From Asterionellopsis glacialis (taxonomy: Eukaryota; Bacillariophyta; Plagiogrammaphyceae; Rhaphoneidales; Asterionellopsidaceae): a stretch of 30,159 nt of DNA. This document shows, one piece after another, positions 1-10,468 of the stretch; the stretch's first letter is position 1, and each line of letters starts with the position of its first letter. Below the pieces are notes generated by a model. That model was not told the origin of the DNA, made no database searches, and saw only the letters and a program-made list of their open reading frames with translations. The stretch lies in the NCBI GenBank assembly GCA_014885115.2, contig WKLE02000148.1:33182-63340 (forward strand), given 5' to 3'. The position numbers were made by a program, and so were the translations under genes.

Positions 1-742
1 GTAATAATTGCATCAATGAGTTGTTTATGTCAAAGTTTCTCCGCCACCCTCGACAGAGGACTCTTGACAGGCCCATACGTTGAATTCTATGGAAAATGAA
101 CGGATTTATTTTATAAGAAAACTGATGAACAGTGTACAGTAGTATTATAAAATAAGTCTCTAGAGTATACCAGGTACGTTCCAATAATCATACAAGCGGT
201 ATGCATGGGCCCCCTGTAAATATCCAGTTACTCCGTACAATTTTTTAAAAAGTATCCCATGTACTACTCATTACATACATCTACTTTTGATCTGAATCAC
301 GAGTTGAACTTCCAAAAGTGTCACAATTGCTCTAGCAATCTGATACTTGTTAATAAAGTTTTGGAGAAAGACGATATTTTTTTTCTATAAATTTGATTAT
401 ATAAGAGGGTTTTTCATTAATTATAAATAATTAATAAAAAATACGTCAATAAGTATAGGCATAAACCTGAGTGCGCTTATTGTACTAAGTAAAATGAGTG
501 TAGAATAGTAATAATAATTATTGGGACATTCAAGACAAAAAGAATTATATAAATATCTTGAAAACCTTTCTACAACTTTTTCGTTGCTGCAATGTCACAA
601 CTTCTTGATATCGCATTTACAAGTTTTCGAAAGAATTTTTGGATGTCACATTGATTCTTTCTCTTTTCCTTTACCGTACCGGTAGTACCACATTACCGTG
701 GTGCTATTTACATGAAGTAGCCCTGTCAATACAATTCAACCC
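1..742. other. AT-rich intergenic region upstream of NOS
   Basis: No convincing coding region, RNA gene or repeat is visible. The stretch is AT-rich with many short A/T runs, and stops are frequent in all frames. The last ~200 bases must hold the promoter and 5' UTR of the NOS gene that begins at 743. I see no clear TATA box and no copy of the Hsp20 promoter blocks found elsewhere in the window. Confidence 0.6.
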
Positions 743-3700
743 ATGAAGAGCCTTCGTAAATCGCTTTCCAACCGCAAAACAAAAGTGAGAGATAAACCAG
801 CTACTAGAGTCTTCACAAACCTTTTCATTCGATGGAAGAGAGCGAGTCATGAAATGGGGGTGGAGGTTTCACGCACTATGCGTACGAATGGAAATGATGA
901 TACTTCTGCAATTCTGAGCTCACAGAAGAAGGAACTTGAAGTGCTGGCATTATCTGATGGTTCTTTTGGCAAAGATGGAACAATTGACGAAGAAATGACA
1001 CCAAAAGAAAACCGTACTAGATTTTCCATTAAAACCGCTAGAAGCAAGGAGAAAGACGTAGAATCCGGGACAAGCTCAAGAAGAGAAGATTCGAAATGCA
1101 CTAGCAGTCCGACTCATTTGATTCTTCGAGATTCTTTAGAAGATGAGAGTAAGGAAAACTTACGTCAACTTCGACTAGAATACTATTTGGAGCTACCAAT
1201 GACCAAAAGAGATTGTGTCATGCTTATGCAGGGATGGAACAAAGTTCTTGCATTTAAAACTGCATTCGAAGAAGCCTTGCTGTGTAAATGGAGGATACTT
1301 GTTGCTCAAGAAGAGTATGAGGCAATGAATAGTGAAAAAAAGAAGGTGGTAGAAGAATGTCGCAATGATGAAGCGAAGCTTAAGTTTGTAAAAAAGGTTC
1401 ATTCCGTTGCCTTGGATCAGGTAGAGAACAATGAAGATCCGATTGCACATTGTTTGGGCTCGCGGCTATATGATGCAGAAAAAATGCTGTCGGCCTTAAT
1501 AGATGAGGCAGTAAGAGCCCTGTGTCCCCGGATGCAAAGAGTTGCTAGAGAAGCCTACAGACCTATTTTAGATGATGCGCACGCTAGGGCAGCAAAGGCT
1601 GGCAAGAACGAAGCATATTGGTGGCAGCTCGAGTATACCACTGTCGAACAATTTATGCGATTGTTCGAAAGATGTGGTGTAACTCCTAAGCATTGGATTT
1701 TATTTTGTGATGCGTTTTTATGGACAATGAAGACGCATGTACCCTATACAGAGGAACATGATCATGAGGAACTCGGAAAGTCTCACAGGGAAAATGCATA
1801 TGCAAGATTTGTAGCTGGCCAGATTGCAGTTCCTTCCATCAAAGCAATTCTTACTCTTCGACGGTCCTTTGAAGTACCACTCTTCCAGGTGGGAGTTGTG
1901 CGTTTTTGGAATAGAATAAGTAAAACTGCAGAAGATAAAGCCTTCATCGGTGAAACTTTTTACCGCCAATTACTTACCAACTCTCCAGGTCTATTAGATT
2001 ACTTTGCTAAGGTAGATATGGATTCGCTTGCTATTCATCTTGTGAAGGCACTGGATTTCTGTGTCGATTCTGTTTCACATATTGGAATAGCGAGAACTCG
2101 GTATCGTCAGATTTTAGATCATCTCGGGGAAGTACATAGAAAGCTTGGTATTCCATCATATTCCTATGCACTCATGGGAGGCCAGTTGCTTGACACTTTG
2201 CATCCCTTCTTTCTAAAAGAAGAAGAGTTGACGAAAGGTGACGACTTCTCCGTGAATGCCAAAGAGCTTGAATCTGCCTTTGCAGAAATATATGGGGAGG
2301 TTATGTCCTTCGCGTACCACCCAGTACTGCGGGAAGAAAAAATCAATCATATGGCAGAGGATTTTTATGAGCAAATAGCAACTGAACTTGGTTGGTCAAA
2401 AACAAAGTTATCGAAGCGTTTGATGGAAGTGAAACTTGAGATTTCTGCGAAAGGCACCTATTCACACACAGCTGAAGAATTAGAGGTGGGTGCTCGTTTA
2501 GCTTGGAGAAATTCTGCCAAATGTGTCGGCCGCATCTCTTGGAACACTTTACTAGTAAGAGATTGTCGACATGTAGAATCTCGTAGGGAAATATGCAAAG
2601 AGATTGAAGAACACCTAAAAATTGCAACAGGGGGCACAAACATACAGAGTGTCATGACAGTATTCAAACCAAGAAACGACAAGACGTTTGGCATGCGTTT
2701 CTGGTCTCCCCAATTTGTACGATATGCCGCTTACAAGGATGAGGAAACTGGAGAAACTCTAGGAGATCCTGCCAATTTGGAATTAACAGAGTTTCTGATG
2801 CGCCATAATCGGTGGATTCCACCAACGCCCAAAACAGCATTTGATGTTCTCCCAATTGTATTCAAAATCCCAGGAAAGTCCAAACCCTGCGTATATCAGC
2901 TTGCGAGGGCCTGTGTTCATGAAGTTGCAATTGATCATCCAACTTGTCCCAAAATAAAGGAGCTTGGGTTGCGATGGACCACAGTTCCAGTTGTATCTGA
3001 TTTTAACATGAACTTAGGGGGCATAGATTACCAATGCTGCCCCTTTAGCGGGTGGTTTGTATCGACCGAGGTGGTACGTAATTTGTTCGAAAGGTACAGT
3101 GTGGCTCCAAAAATTGCTCCGCTGTTAGGAATTGATATGAGAGAGGAGTTATGGAAGCAGAAGGTTGCATGTGAAATTGAACACGCTGTCATCCAATCCT
3201 TTAGAAAGAATAAGTACACTATCGTAAGTGAGAGCACTTCTTATTCAAATCATTATTGCGCAAAAGCTGAAAAGCTCACAATCACTTCATTACTTCTGTT
3301 TCCTTAGGTTGATCCACACGAAGTTGGTCAATCATTTTGTACTCACATGACTCGTGAGCGTGAAAAATACGGTAGAGAGTGCCCAGCTCAGTGGAGTTGG
3401 ATCGGAGGGTTTCTTGGTCATACCAATAGAACGTGGCATGTCGAGATGAGAGACTTCTTAGTTTTTCCGAAGTTTGACTACTGTTCAAAGGGATTTTTAT
3501 TGATGGATGGAGATTATGCAGCGTTACAAGAAAGCTCTTTCATTATTCGGAACGAGTCAAGTCACTCTGCCTTGTCCACTAATGTGGAGATAAAAGTATT
3601 AATTGTGTATGCTTCCGAAACGGGGAACGCTGAGGCTGTTGCTTTTCGGCTTGCACGGTCATTGCATCTGCTTCAACCGCTTGTGAGGTGCCTTAACGAT

Positions 3701-5628
3701 GTCGCAGGCTTAGACATCATCGGCGACGAAGGTATCTCCCATGTCATTGCCATTTGTTCTACGTTTGGAAAAGGTGGTCCTCCACAAAACGCGGAACATT
3801 TCTTCAATACGAATATATCACCAGCGAATATGGATGAAGTAAAATTTGCAGTTCTTGCTCTAGGTTCAACATTTTATCCTGATTTCTGTATGGCCGGTGT
3901 GGCATTGGACGACAAATTTGAAAAAGCGGGAGGTTCCAGGTTGATGACGCTGCAGAAGGCTGACCATGCAACGGGTATGGAAGGAACTATTGATTCCTGG
4001 ATGGCTTTAGTTCGCCGCCTTGTCTTACCTGCTTACTTGGAAGCGGAGTTGACCGAAATTCAAGGAGATTGGAAATATTCAAGAAGAGAATATACCATAG
4101 AATGGCTCGAAAACGAGGAGATAACCGATTCTTGCTACAAAAATTTTCAATGGCCTGAGGATGAATCTTGTTTATGTATTTTGAATAAAGAATTATTAGG
4201 GAGGGGGGAGATTACATCGCGGTCAACTAGGCAAATTGCTTTTTCACTGCCCGAGCATTTGGCGTACGAAACCGGCGATCACGTTCGCGTGCAGCCTTTG
4301 AATGATCTCAAACAAGTGCAGCGTTTTGTGAGGTGCTTCAAAAAAGAGCTTCTATTGCTATCTGATTCTTCATTTACATGTAATGTAAGTGAAGAAGAGC
4401 GCCTTCATGTCAAATTAAACCAGCCATTTACCATTGTGTGCTACGACAAAGGTATGGCCCAACGTGCCACTTTGAACTTTAAAACTCCAGCATCGTTATC
4501 AGAGATTTTGCAGGCCCACGTAGACCTTGCTCTCCAGCCTTCCAAGGTGGCAGATTTGATTATCGTCTTAAATAGTTGTGTTGAAAGGGTAAAGAGTCGA
4601 TCGACGATTCAAAGAACTTGTTTTCCAATGACCCACTTTACGCTAAGTACTATGAACTAGTGGGACCCGTCATCGACGGCGCCGATGATGAGAAGACAAA
4701 GGCGACTAACTCGATAGCTGACCGCTATCCCACTATCATAGATTTTCTCGAAGAATTCTATTCCCTCTTTTTTGAAACGGATCGGAAGCCCATACTCCCT
4801 ATGGCAGAAATACTTGTAATCCTGCCCAGATTGAAGCCTAGATACTATTCTATTTCTTCATCCTCAATAAACAATCCCAACGAAGTTTATATAACAGTGG
4901 GAGTTGTAAATGCAAGGACAACTCATGGTACCAAAATAGATGGCCTGTGTTCTAATTACCTAGCTCGCTTACGGCCAGGTGTTGATCGAGTTAGGATTTC
5001 CATTAGAGAAACAAGTTTTCGTGCACCTCAAGATATCTCATCACCTGTAATCATGATCGGACCTGGAACAGGTATCTCTCCAATGATGGGCTTCCTTCAA
5101 GAAAGGGCTAAACGTTTGCAAAATTTGAAGAAGCAAACGGTATCCTCACCAAAGGATTATCAGTGCCACGTGTTCTTTGGATGTCGTAGAAAATCAGATA
5201 TACTCTACAAGGATAGGCTTTACAAGTACCAAAAAGATGGTGTTATCGACTTGCATGTGGCGTTGTCGCGATCTCCACAATCGCCCAAGATGTACGTTCA
5301 GGATTCTATGAAGAGCATGGGAAAGGACCTTTGCAGCTTACTTTTGAATGAGAAAGCTCATTATTATGTTTGCGGCGATGCAAGGATGGCAGATCAGTGT
5401 TATGAGATATGTATTGAAATATTGAGAAAGCATAACTGTATGTCACGGGTGGGAGCTGTACAACATCTGAAACGCATGCGTGTCGAACAGCGCTGGCAAT
5501 TCGACTTATGGGGTGTCGTATATCAATTCCAAGAATCAAGAGATGCTGTGTACAGTATGAAAAAGGAGGCAGCAAAGGTCTGGTTGTCACGATTTGAAAA
5601 CGATCATGGCAAAACTGCACAAACTTGA
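743..5628 (+). CDS. NOS: Globin-fused nitric oxide synthase (two exons, one apparent frameshift)
   Basis: It makes NO and citrulline from L-arginine with NADPH and O2. Exon 1 is 743-3223 (827 codons), the intron is 3224-3307, and exon 2 starts at 3308, giving about 1600 aa once one missing base near 4588 is allowed for. Domains in order: disordered basic/Ser-rich tail (1-140), degenerate globin-like region (about 150-370), globin (about 375-510) with proximal His465 in EVHRKLGIP, NOS oxygenase (about 530-885) with haem Cys594 in RNSAKCVGR and substrate Trp771/Glu776 in GWFVSTE, FMN flavodoxin (about 920-1070, YASETGN), FAD domain (PRYYSISSS) and NADPH domain (GPGTGISPM, YYVCGDARM). The oxygenase N-terminus resembles bacterial NOS and lacks the animal zinc-binding segment. 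The linker before FMN is short and not basic, so a calmodulin site is not evident. Family assignment is firm; globin function is inferred. Confidence 0.93.
3224..3307 (+). other. NOS intron
   Basis: This 84-base GT-AG intron begins with the strong donor GTAAGTG and ends after a pyrimidine-rich tract in TTTCCTTAG. Splicing is phase 0 and joins ...KYTI to VDPHEVGQSF, a segment expected in the NOS oxygenase domain. Reading through it gives a stop at 3305-3307, which splits the gene in a naive ORF scan. Confidence 0.9.
4585..4660 (+). other. Reading-frame break in the NOS reductase (missing base or indel)
   Basis: The upstream frame runs into a stop at 4658-4660. The downstream frame, which carries the rest of the FAD and NADPH domains, has a stop at 4582-4584. 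The switch must therefore happen between these two stops. One extra G in the GGG run at 4587-4589 would join ...SCVER to GKESIDDSKNLFSND without loss of conserved residues. A homopolymer sequencing or assembly error is the simplest reading; a real inactivating or allelic indel is possible. Confidence 0.75.
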
Positions 5629-5634
5629 CTTTTT

Positions 5635-5636
5635 NN
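5635..5636. other. Two-base N gap between NOS and PhzF 3' ends
   Basis: NN interrupts the 20-bp space between the convergent stops. The duplicated copy of this junction (10383-10468) has 86 bases where this copy has 16 including the NN. The gap may therefore hide about 70 bases, or the spacers may truly differ. Confidence 0.7.
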
Positions 5637-5648
5637 TCCTACATTGTT

Positions 5649-6789
5649 CTATTCGCATTCTGCTACTTCAATTTGTTCTCGCTCGTCTAATTCTACATTT
5701 CCACAGCATCTCAAATCAGCAATATTTCCGACAAGTAGTACATCTTCTACCGTAATCCGTGACGGTCTCCCCATGGCTACTCCTTGAACTATTTTATAAG
5801 ATTGATAATTTGCACGCCCGCTCTTCTTTAAACTTGCTGCTAATGCACTAGCTGCAATCCCTGTGGCAGGGTCTTCAGGGTACCCTGATGCCCTTGGAAA
5901 TTGTCGGCATTGGAATTCACCAACATTACTCCGAGTATACAAGTAAATCCCTGTTGAATTAATCTCATCGCAACCTTTCCGAAATTCTTCTGCATCTTCT
6001 GGCGCTTGAGCTTTTTGAAGTTCGTCCACAGAACTCACGTATACCAGTGTTTTGGGACGTGCTACAGATGAATTACAAAACGATGGCCATTTTGTACCAC
6101 CTTTCATAGTTTCAAAGGCTTCTTGTGAGACCTTCAAATGATTTATAAGAAGATTTTCAAGTGCTTCTCTTTGTCGTTCATCTTCTAAGCGTGTCTCTTC
6201 GAATTGCGCATTCATATAGGAACCCACATTGTATGCATTAAGTGTCACATCTTTAGCTGTTTTCCCTCCGCTAGCTGTACGATACTTAACATTCATTCTA
6301 CATGTTTCAGATGTAGAACATGCTGCCCATATACCACCCATAGCAGCTATGTAGATCAATCATTACAATATATCAGATACAATCGAATTGAGAACATAGA
6401 GGGCGCGTACATTGGTAAAAGTCATTCAAAAAAAAGGCGGTGACATTCGTATTAAAAAAAAACACTCGATATAACCTAAAAGACGTGCAAAAGAATTTCT
6501 TTTGTGTCATCTTTGACAACTTACCATGAGCACAAAAACTGACTTCCTCACCAGATGGCATATAAAAGGAAAGTACGGGAATAGATGGTGCCACGTGGGC
6601 TACAACGCTCTCCCATTCACAGGATTTGGCCAAGTTTGTTTGAGTCACTTTTTTCAATGGTGCATCATCCTTGCAAATGAAAACAGTCACGGGATTTCCA
6701 CCTCCGCCGTTCTGAGAACAAAACACTCGTAAGGTGACCTTTTCTAAGGTGCGTTTCACAGCAGAGGCAGCAGCCGTTGATAATACCAT
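5649..6789 (-). CDS. PhzF-family (phenazine biosynthesis-like) isomerase/epimerase protein
   Basis: This is a two-exon gene. Exon 1 is 6789-6525 (88 codons plus one base), the intron is 6524-6347 (178 bases, donor GTAAGT, acceptor CATAG), and exon 2 is 6346-5649, giving 320 aa, a normal PhzF length. The PhzF signatures are GGNPVTVF near residue 30, a Glu in CEWES at about residue 60 where the family has its catalytic Glu, FCAHAAMGG spanning the splice, PEDPATGIAASALA, and a C-terminal QGVAMGRPS. PhzF proteins are two-domain diaminopimelate-epimerase-fold enzymes; the substrate of eukaryotic members is usually unknown and is not shown here. No targeting peptide is obvious, so it is probably cytosolic. 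It is convergent with NOS, and its 3' half is duplicated at 10469-10803. Confidence 0.92.
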
Positions 6790-7216
6790 CTTGATGCGTC
6801 CTTGACTTGGTTTGTCTATGTTGCCTCACTTTTTGATATGATGAATCGAGCAACTCGATCATCGAAATGTCACGAAAGATTCTGTCCGTCAGTCCTTCGA
6901 TTTATTTTTCCCCTTGTCAGTCCTCTACAACTCCTGTAGATCTTATCAATACGCAGAGGAGTGTATTATAATATGGACACCCTAGCTTTGTACTTGGGAG
7001 AGCGTTGCAACTGCCGAGTTTCTTCGAAATCCATAGAGTGCAATCGAGATCCACATTCCCTGTCTTGAATCACGCAAAAATCAACTCACTTTTCCTATTT
7101 CGACTTTTCATGATCACTTTAACATGCTCATAATTTATCTTAAGCAATAAAGTACTCAACACCTAATCAAGAATTTTTCAGAACAGCAAGTCAATCACAC
7201 ACGAATACTATTCACG
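6790..7216. other. Divergent promoter region between PhzF and Hsp20-1
   Basis: The 427 bases separate the start codons of PhzF (-) and Hsp20-1 (+). The only recognisable structure is the Hsp20 module at 6974-7047. Short ORFs here have no coding character. Confidence 0.6.
6974..7047 (+). promoter_or_regulatory. Three-block Hsp20 promoter module, copy 1
   Basis: TGGACACCCTA (6974-6984), a 31-base spacer, GAGTTTCTTCGAAA (7016-7029), three bases, then ATAGAGTGCAATCGA (7033-7047). The same 74-base layout precedes the other two Hsp20 genes, and the spacers do not match. The module ends 169 bases before the start codon. TTTCTTCGAAA resembles a heat-shock element but its TTC/GAA spacing is not canonical. 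Confidence 0.75.
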
Positions 7217-7645
7217 ATGGCACTCAGCAGATACAATTCTCCCTTCTTCAATACCTTTGATGATCTTTTTGCACCTCCAACGTTGTACTTTGAACGCCCT
7301 ACATTTCCTCTCACATCTCCTAGGTACGAGATCAATGAAGATGACAAGAAGTTCCAACTTTCTGTTGACCTTCCTGGAGTTAGGGCAAGTGATATGAATA
7401 TGGAACTTGAACATGATGGCAGAGTCCTTCATCTTGCTGGTGGGCGGAAGAAACAAGAGGGCAATACGGTATCTGAAACTAAGTTTGATCACCGATTTAC
7501 AATCGGTAGGGATGTTGATACAACCAAGATCGCTGCAAATCTTGAGAACGGTGTATTATCTGTAACAATTCCCAAGATGGAAAAGAAAGAACCTGTGGTT
7601 CAGAAGATTACAATTACGGAAGGTCCTGCTGCTAATTCTCAGTGA
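7217..7645 (+). CDS. Small heat shock protein (Hsp20/alpha-crystallin), copy 1
   Basis: This is an intronless 142-aa protein beginning MALSRYNSPFFNTFDDLF, a short hydrophobic N-terminal arm. An alpha-crystallin domain follows (about 36-135) with the family hallmarks VDLPGV, a basic GGRKK loop and NGVLSVTIPK. A C-terminal I-x-I-type motif (KITITE) would dock into neighbouring dimers. Such proteins are ATP-independent holdases that bind unfolding proteins; no organelle signal is seen, so a cytosolic site is inferred. It is one of three closely similar copies (8307-8771, 21482-21949) and shares their promoter module. The ATG at 7217 is chosen because MALSRYNSPFF is conserved in all three. Confidence 0.95.
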   Translation: MALSRYNSPFFNTFDDLFAPPTLYFERPTFPLTSPRYEINEDDKKFQLSVDLPGVRASDMNMELEHDGRVLHLAGGRKKQEGNTVSETKFDHRFTIGRDVDTTKIAANLENGVLSVTIPKMEKKEPVVQKITITEGPAANSQ

Positions 7646-8306
7646 GAAAAGAATAGGAAAAATGATTCGAGTAGGAATGAAAAAATGCAGCAGAGTGTAG
7701 GAGAAATGAAATCTGCACGGTGCACAAGCAGAGTAGAAATATTATTCATCTAAAGCGTAGAAAGAATCTAATTATTTAGTGAAAAAACCGTATAACAATC
7801 AACTGCTTCAAGTGATGCAACGTGTTTTACCTTTTTCGTGTTACTTTTTGAAGAAGCACTTAAAAAGTCAGCCCTGTAGTAGACTTGTTGAGATCTGCAA
7901 CCTTCGTTGTAGACACTCGACATCTGTTTGTATATTTTTAAAAGAAATTATAAAACCAGTTTCTAACATTGCCATATTTCTATACATTTCTGAGCAAGGT
8001 GGACAAGCTGTGCTGTTGAAAAAACAATCTCCAGTTTGTCTAGTCCGGGTGAATGTGACCTGGTTGACATTTTCGTGGACACCCTATGTTTAAACACGAT
8101 TCAATGTAATTATTATAGAGTTTCTTCGAAACATATAAAGTACAATCGAAATCCTTTCCAGTCGTGAATCATGGAAATCAACTCACTTTTTCATAATCAC
8201 CCTCAGTCTTCTCTCCACTTTCCTCTCACAATTTATCAAAACAAATAAATCGCAGCACATAAACCAACTACGGTTACAATAAAGAGTCAAAGCAACATCA
8301 TTCAAA
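7646..8306. other. Intergenic between tandem Hsp20 genes
   Basis: It holds the 3' UTR of copy 1 and the promoter of copy 2. A 104-codon open frame at 7779-8093 lacks coding bias and known motifs and overlaps the promoter module, so I do not call it a gene. The second Hsp20 promoter module lies at 8076-8149. Confidence 0.6.
8076..8149 (+). promoter_or_regulatory. Three-block Hsp20 promoter module, copy 2
   Basis: TGGACACCCTA (8076-8086), a 31-base spacer, GAGTTTCTTCGAAA (8118-8131), three bases, ATAAAGTACAATCGA (8135-8149). Spacing is identical to the other two copies. CATATAAAG in the third block looks like a TATA box, suggesting transcription starts shortly downstream and leaves a 5' UTR of roughly 130 bases. 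The module ends 157 bases before the ATG. Confidence 0.75.
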
Positions 8307-8771
8307 ATGGCACTTAGCAGATACAACTCTCCTTTCTTCAATACCTTTGATGATCTATTTGCACCTCCAATATTGTTCTTTGAACGCCCTTCGTTTCCCC
8401 TAACATCACCTGGATATGAGATCAATGAAGATGACAAGAGCTTTAAACTTGCAGTAGACTTGCCCGGAGTTAGGGCTAGTGATATGAAGATGGAACTCGA
8501 GCATGATGGTAGGGTCCTTCACTTATCGGGAGGACGGAAGAAAGAGGAGGGCAACAAAGTCTCTGAAACCAAGTTTGATCATTGCTTCACCATCGGTAAG
8601 GACGTCGACACCACAAAGATTGCTGCAAATTTAGAAAATGGTGTCTTGAAGGTTACTATTCCCAAGAAGGAAAAGGAAGAACCTGTTGTTCAGAATATTG
8701 CAATCACTGAAGGTCCCGTTTATACTGAAGCAAAGATGGAAACAGTTGAAAAGGGAGCAGCAACAGTGTAA
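8307..8771 (+). CDS. Small heat shock protein (Hsp20/alpha-crystallin), copy 2
   Basis: This is an intronless 154-aa paralogue of the gene at 7217, starting MALSRYNSPFFNTFDDLF. The alpha-crystallin domain is intact (VDLPGV, GGRKK, NGVLKVTIPKK, QNIAITE). The tail is 12 residues longer than in copy 1 (about 138-154, PVYTEAKMETVEKGAATV) and more acidic. The two copies form a head-to-tail tandem pair about 660 bp apart. Role and location are as for copy 1: an ATP-independent chaperone, probably cytosolic. The shared promoter module argues for common stress induction, which is inferred. Confidence 0.95.
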   Translation: MALSRYNSPFFNTFDDLFAPPILFFERPSFPLTSPGYEINEDDKSFKLAVDLPGVRASDMKMELEHDGRVLHLSGGRKKEEGNKVSETKFDHCFTIGKDVDTTKIAANLENGVLKVTIPKKEKEEPVVQNIAITEGPVYTEAKMETVEKGAATV

Positions 8772-10220
8772 AGAAAATCATTGTTAGATATTGTAGAGTA
8801 GAAAGAAGTACTTCTTAAAAAGCCCATCAAAGCATAAAATCATGATAGCGTAGAATCGAATAACTTATAAATAGCTAAATAAACTTGAACCAAGACGTCG
8901 CACCACAATGCAGATTTAATCGTATCTCGATATTGTTTTCATTTGATGACTCACTTTACAGCACCTTTTGAATCGGATAATTATGCAAAAAGATTATATT
9001 TTCAATTATCGAAACATAGTCGATCCTTCATGTCATCGTGTCGTGAATGAAGAATTTGAGAGAAGTTTTTGTGTGCACAAATGATTCTACAAGAAAACAA
9101 AAAATATATATAGTACAAGATTACAAAAATATTAACAGGGGAGGGGGGGAGCAGTAGTAGGAAGAAGAGTCGTTCGCTGTGTATGATATCGGTTCAACAT
9201 TCTCCGATGTGCTTGATGGACATTATTTTGATATCGATCATGTTCATAGCACCAATACTCTTCCGATTTCAATGAAATCCAATGTCAATTTCTTCCTGCA
9301 AGACTCCTGCTTGTTATGCCAAAAAAAATATGCTTGCCTACTAGGAGTGACCCTACAAGAACCGCTCCAACAATACCCTTTTTCCACCAAGAGAGCCTGT
9401 TCATACCTTGAAATGGAATTTCTTCTTCCTCTTCCATTATTATTATATGGTTTTGTAAGTTTGGCATTGATATGATTTTGTTGCGTTCCTCTGCCGCACA
9501 ACATACATTTCGATGATGATCCATTCATTCAAGGGACATATAAGCAGGGGGGGGAGAAAGAATCTATTAGAAATGGAAACCAAAAGTTCTAAGATACTGT
9601 CACCATTCACGACCGAAGTTGAAGCAAACACATTTCAAACAAAGCAACTTTCCTTTCAACTATTGTCCTCTTCCCCAGAAACTTACGATTTTGAATGTCA
9701 CTGTCCAATGCAGTGGCTCCGTAGTTTGATATCTTGGGAGAGCTCTCCATTTCTTATTGTTCGATTACTCCGAGTAGCTTGATATTGGTCTGAGCTATGA
9801 TGGTGTTTTATTATGTGGCTTTCGACTTATGGTTTGTTTTTTTTGGAGCTTGATGACATAATGTTGTGTTCCAGCGAAGTTTTTCTGCAAAGCACGCACC
9901 ACTTCCCTCCATCGGGAAGATGAAAAGAAATTGGTGTCAGATGACGTGACGTAGAGGTTCTCAAATTCACAACTTGCTACAGGTAGGACCTCTAGTACCA
10001 GTAGGACTAATACTTCTAAGGATAAGCAGTAATATTGCAGTACATATTCTGCGCGAACATGACAAATGACAGCAGAAAACCGAACCCCCCAAATCTGATG
10101 AGAACACGGTCTGGCCTTCGGAAAAAAAGACCTACACGATATTCTTTTGTCATTCTTCCTAAATATATTTCATTAGTCGTGCCCACGTCGCGGACAACCC
10201 AACAAAATATATAATTACAC
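8772..10220. other. Long intergenic region, no firm gene
   Basis: This 1.4-kb stretch contains G-rich runs (around 9140 and 9545), several short overlapping open frames on both strands around 9180-9780, and no recognisable family. TGACGTGACGT at 9942-9952 is two overlapping CRE/bZIP-type half sites. AGGTAGGACC at 9981 and GTAGGAC at 10001 belong to a word family also seen at 16344-16384 and elsewhere. A possible small membrane protein is listed separately at 9285-9524. Confidence 0.5.
9285..9524 (-). CDS. Possible small single-pass membrane protein (uncertain)
   Basis: This 79-codon ATG-initiated frame has an acidic stretch (MEEEEE) followed by WWKKGIVGAVLVGSLLVGK, which has the look of a transmembrane segment with a basic cytosolic edge. 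I do not recognise a family. Competing open frames exist on both strands, and a splice donor-like AAGGTATG lies inside it, so it could be one exon of something larger or chance. Confidence 0.2.
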   Translation of the reverse strand: MDHHRNVCCAAEERNKIISMPNLQNHIIIMEEEEEIPFQGMNRLSWWKKGIVGAVLVGSLLVGKHIFFGITSRSLAGRN

Positions 10221-10382
10221 AGTCTCGAACAGTGCTGCCAACTTGACTTATGATTATGGGGTGTCGTATATCAATTCCAAGAATCAAGAGATGCTGTGTA
10301 CAGTATGAAAAAGGAGGCAGCAAAGGTCTGGCTGTCACGATTTGAAAACGATCATGGCAAAACTGCACAAACTTGACTTTTT
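10221..10382 (+). pseudogene. Duplicated fragment of the NOS 3' end
   Basis: Bases 10258-10382 match the end of NOS (5510-5634) with one mismatch that I can find, including the stop codon and the T-run after it. Similarity continues upstream to about 10221 but is poorer. A six-base insertion relative to NOS puts a TGA in frame just before the conserved WGVVYQF segment. Only about 45 codons are represented and no upstream NOS sequence is present, so it cannot make a reductase. It lies in the same orientation as NOS and is followed by a PhzF fragment, as at the parent locus. Confidence 0.9.
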
Positions 10383-10468
10383 TTCTTTCTATAAAATAGT
10401 TGTATATTTTTACTTTTTATTGTCAAGATAATTACAGTGAAAGTAGCGGTACTGCATTGTATATTTCT

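Noticed and set aside
4520..4587. A 68-base GT-AG intron to explain the NOS frame change
   Set aside because: The length fits, but it deletes a conserved reductase segment (HVDLALQPS), the donor GTAGAC is weak and the acceptor lacks a pyrimidine tract. A missing base is simpler.
7779..8093. A 104-codon frame between the Hsp20 genes
   Set aside because: Overlaps the promoter module at 8076 and has no coding character.
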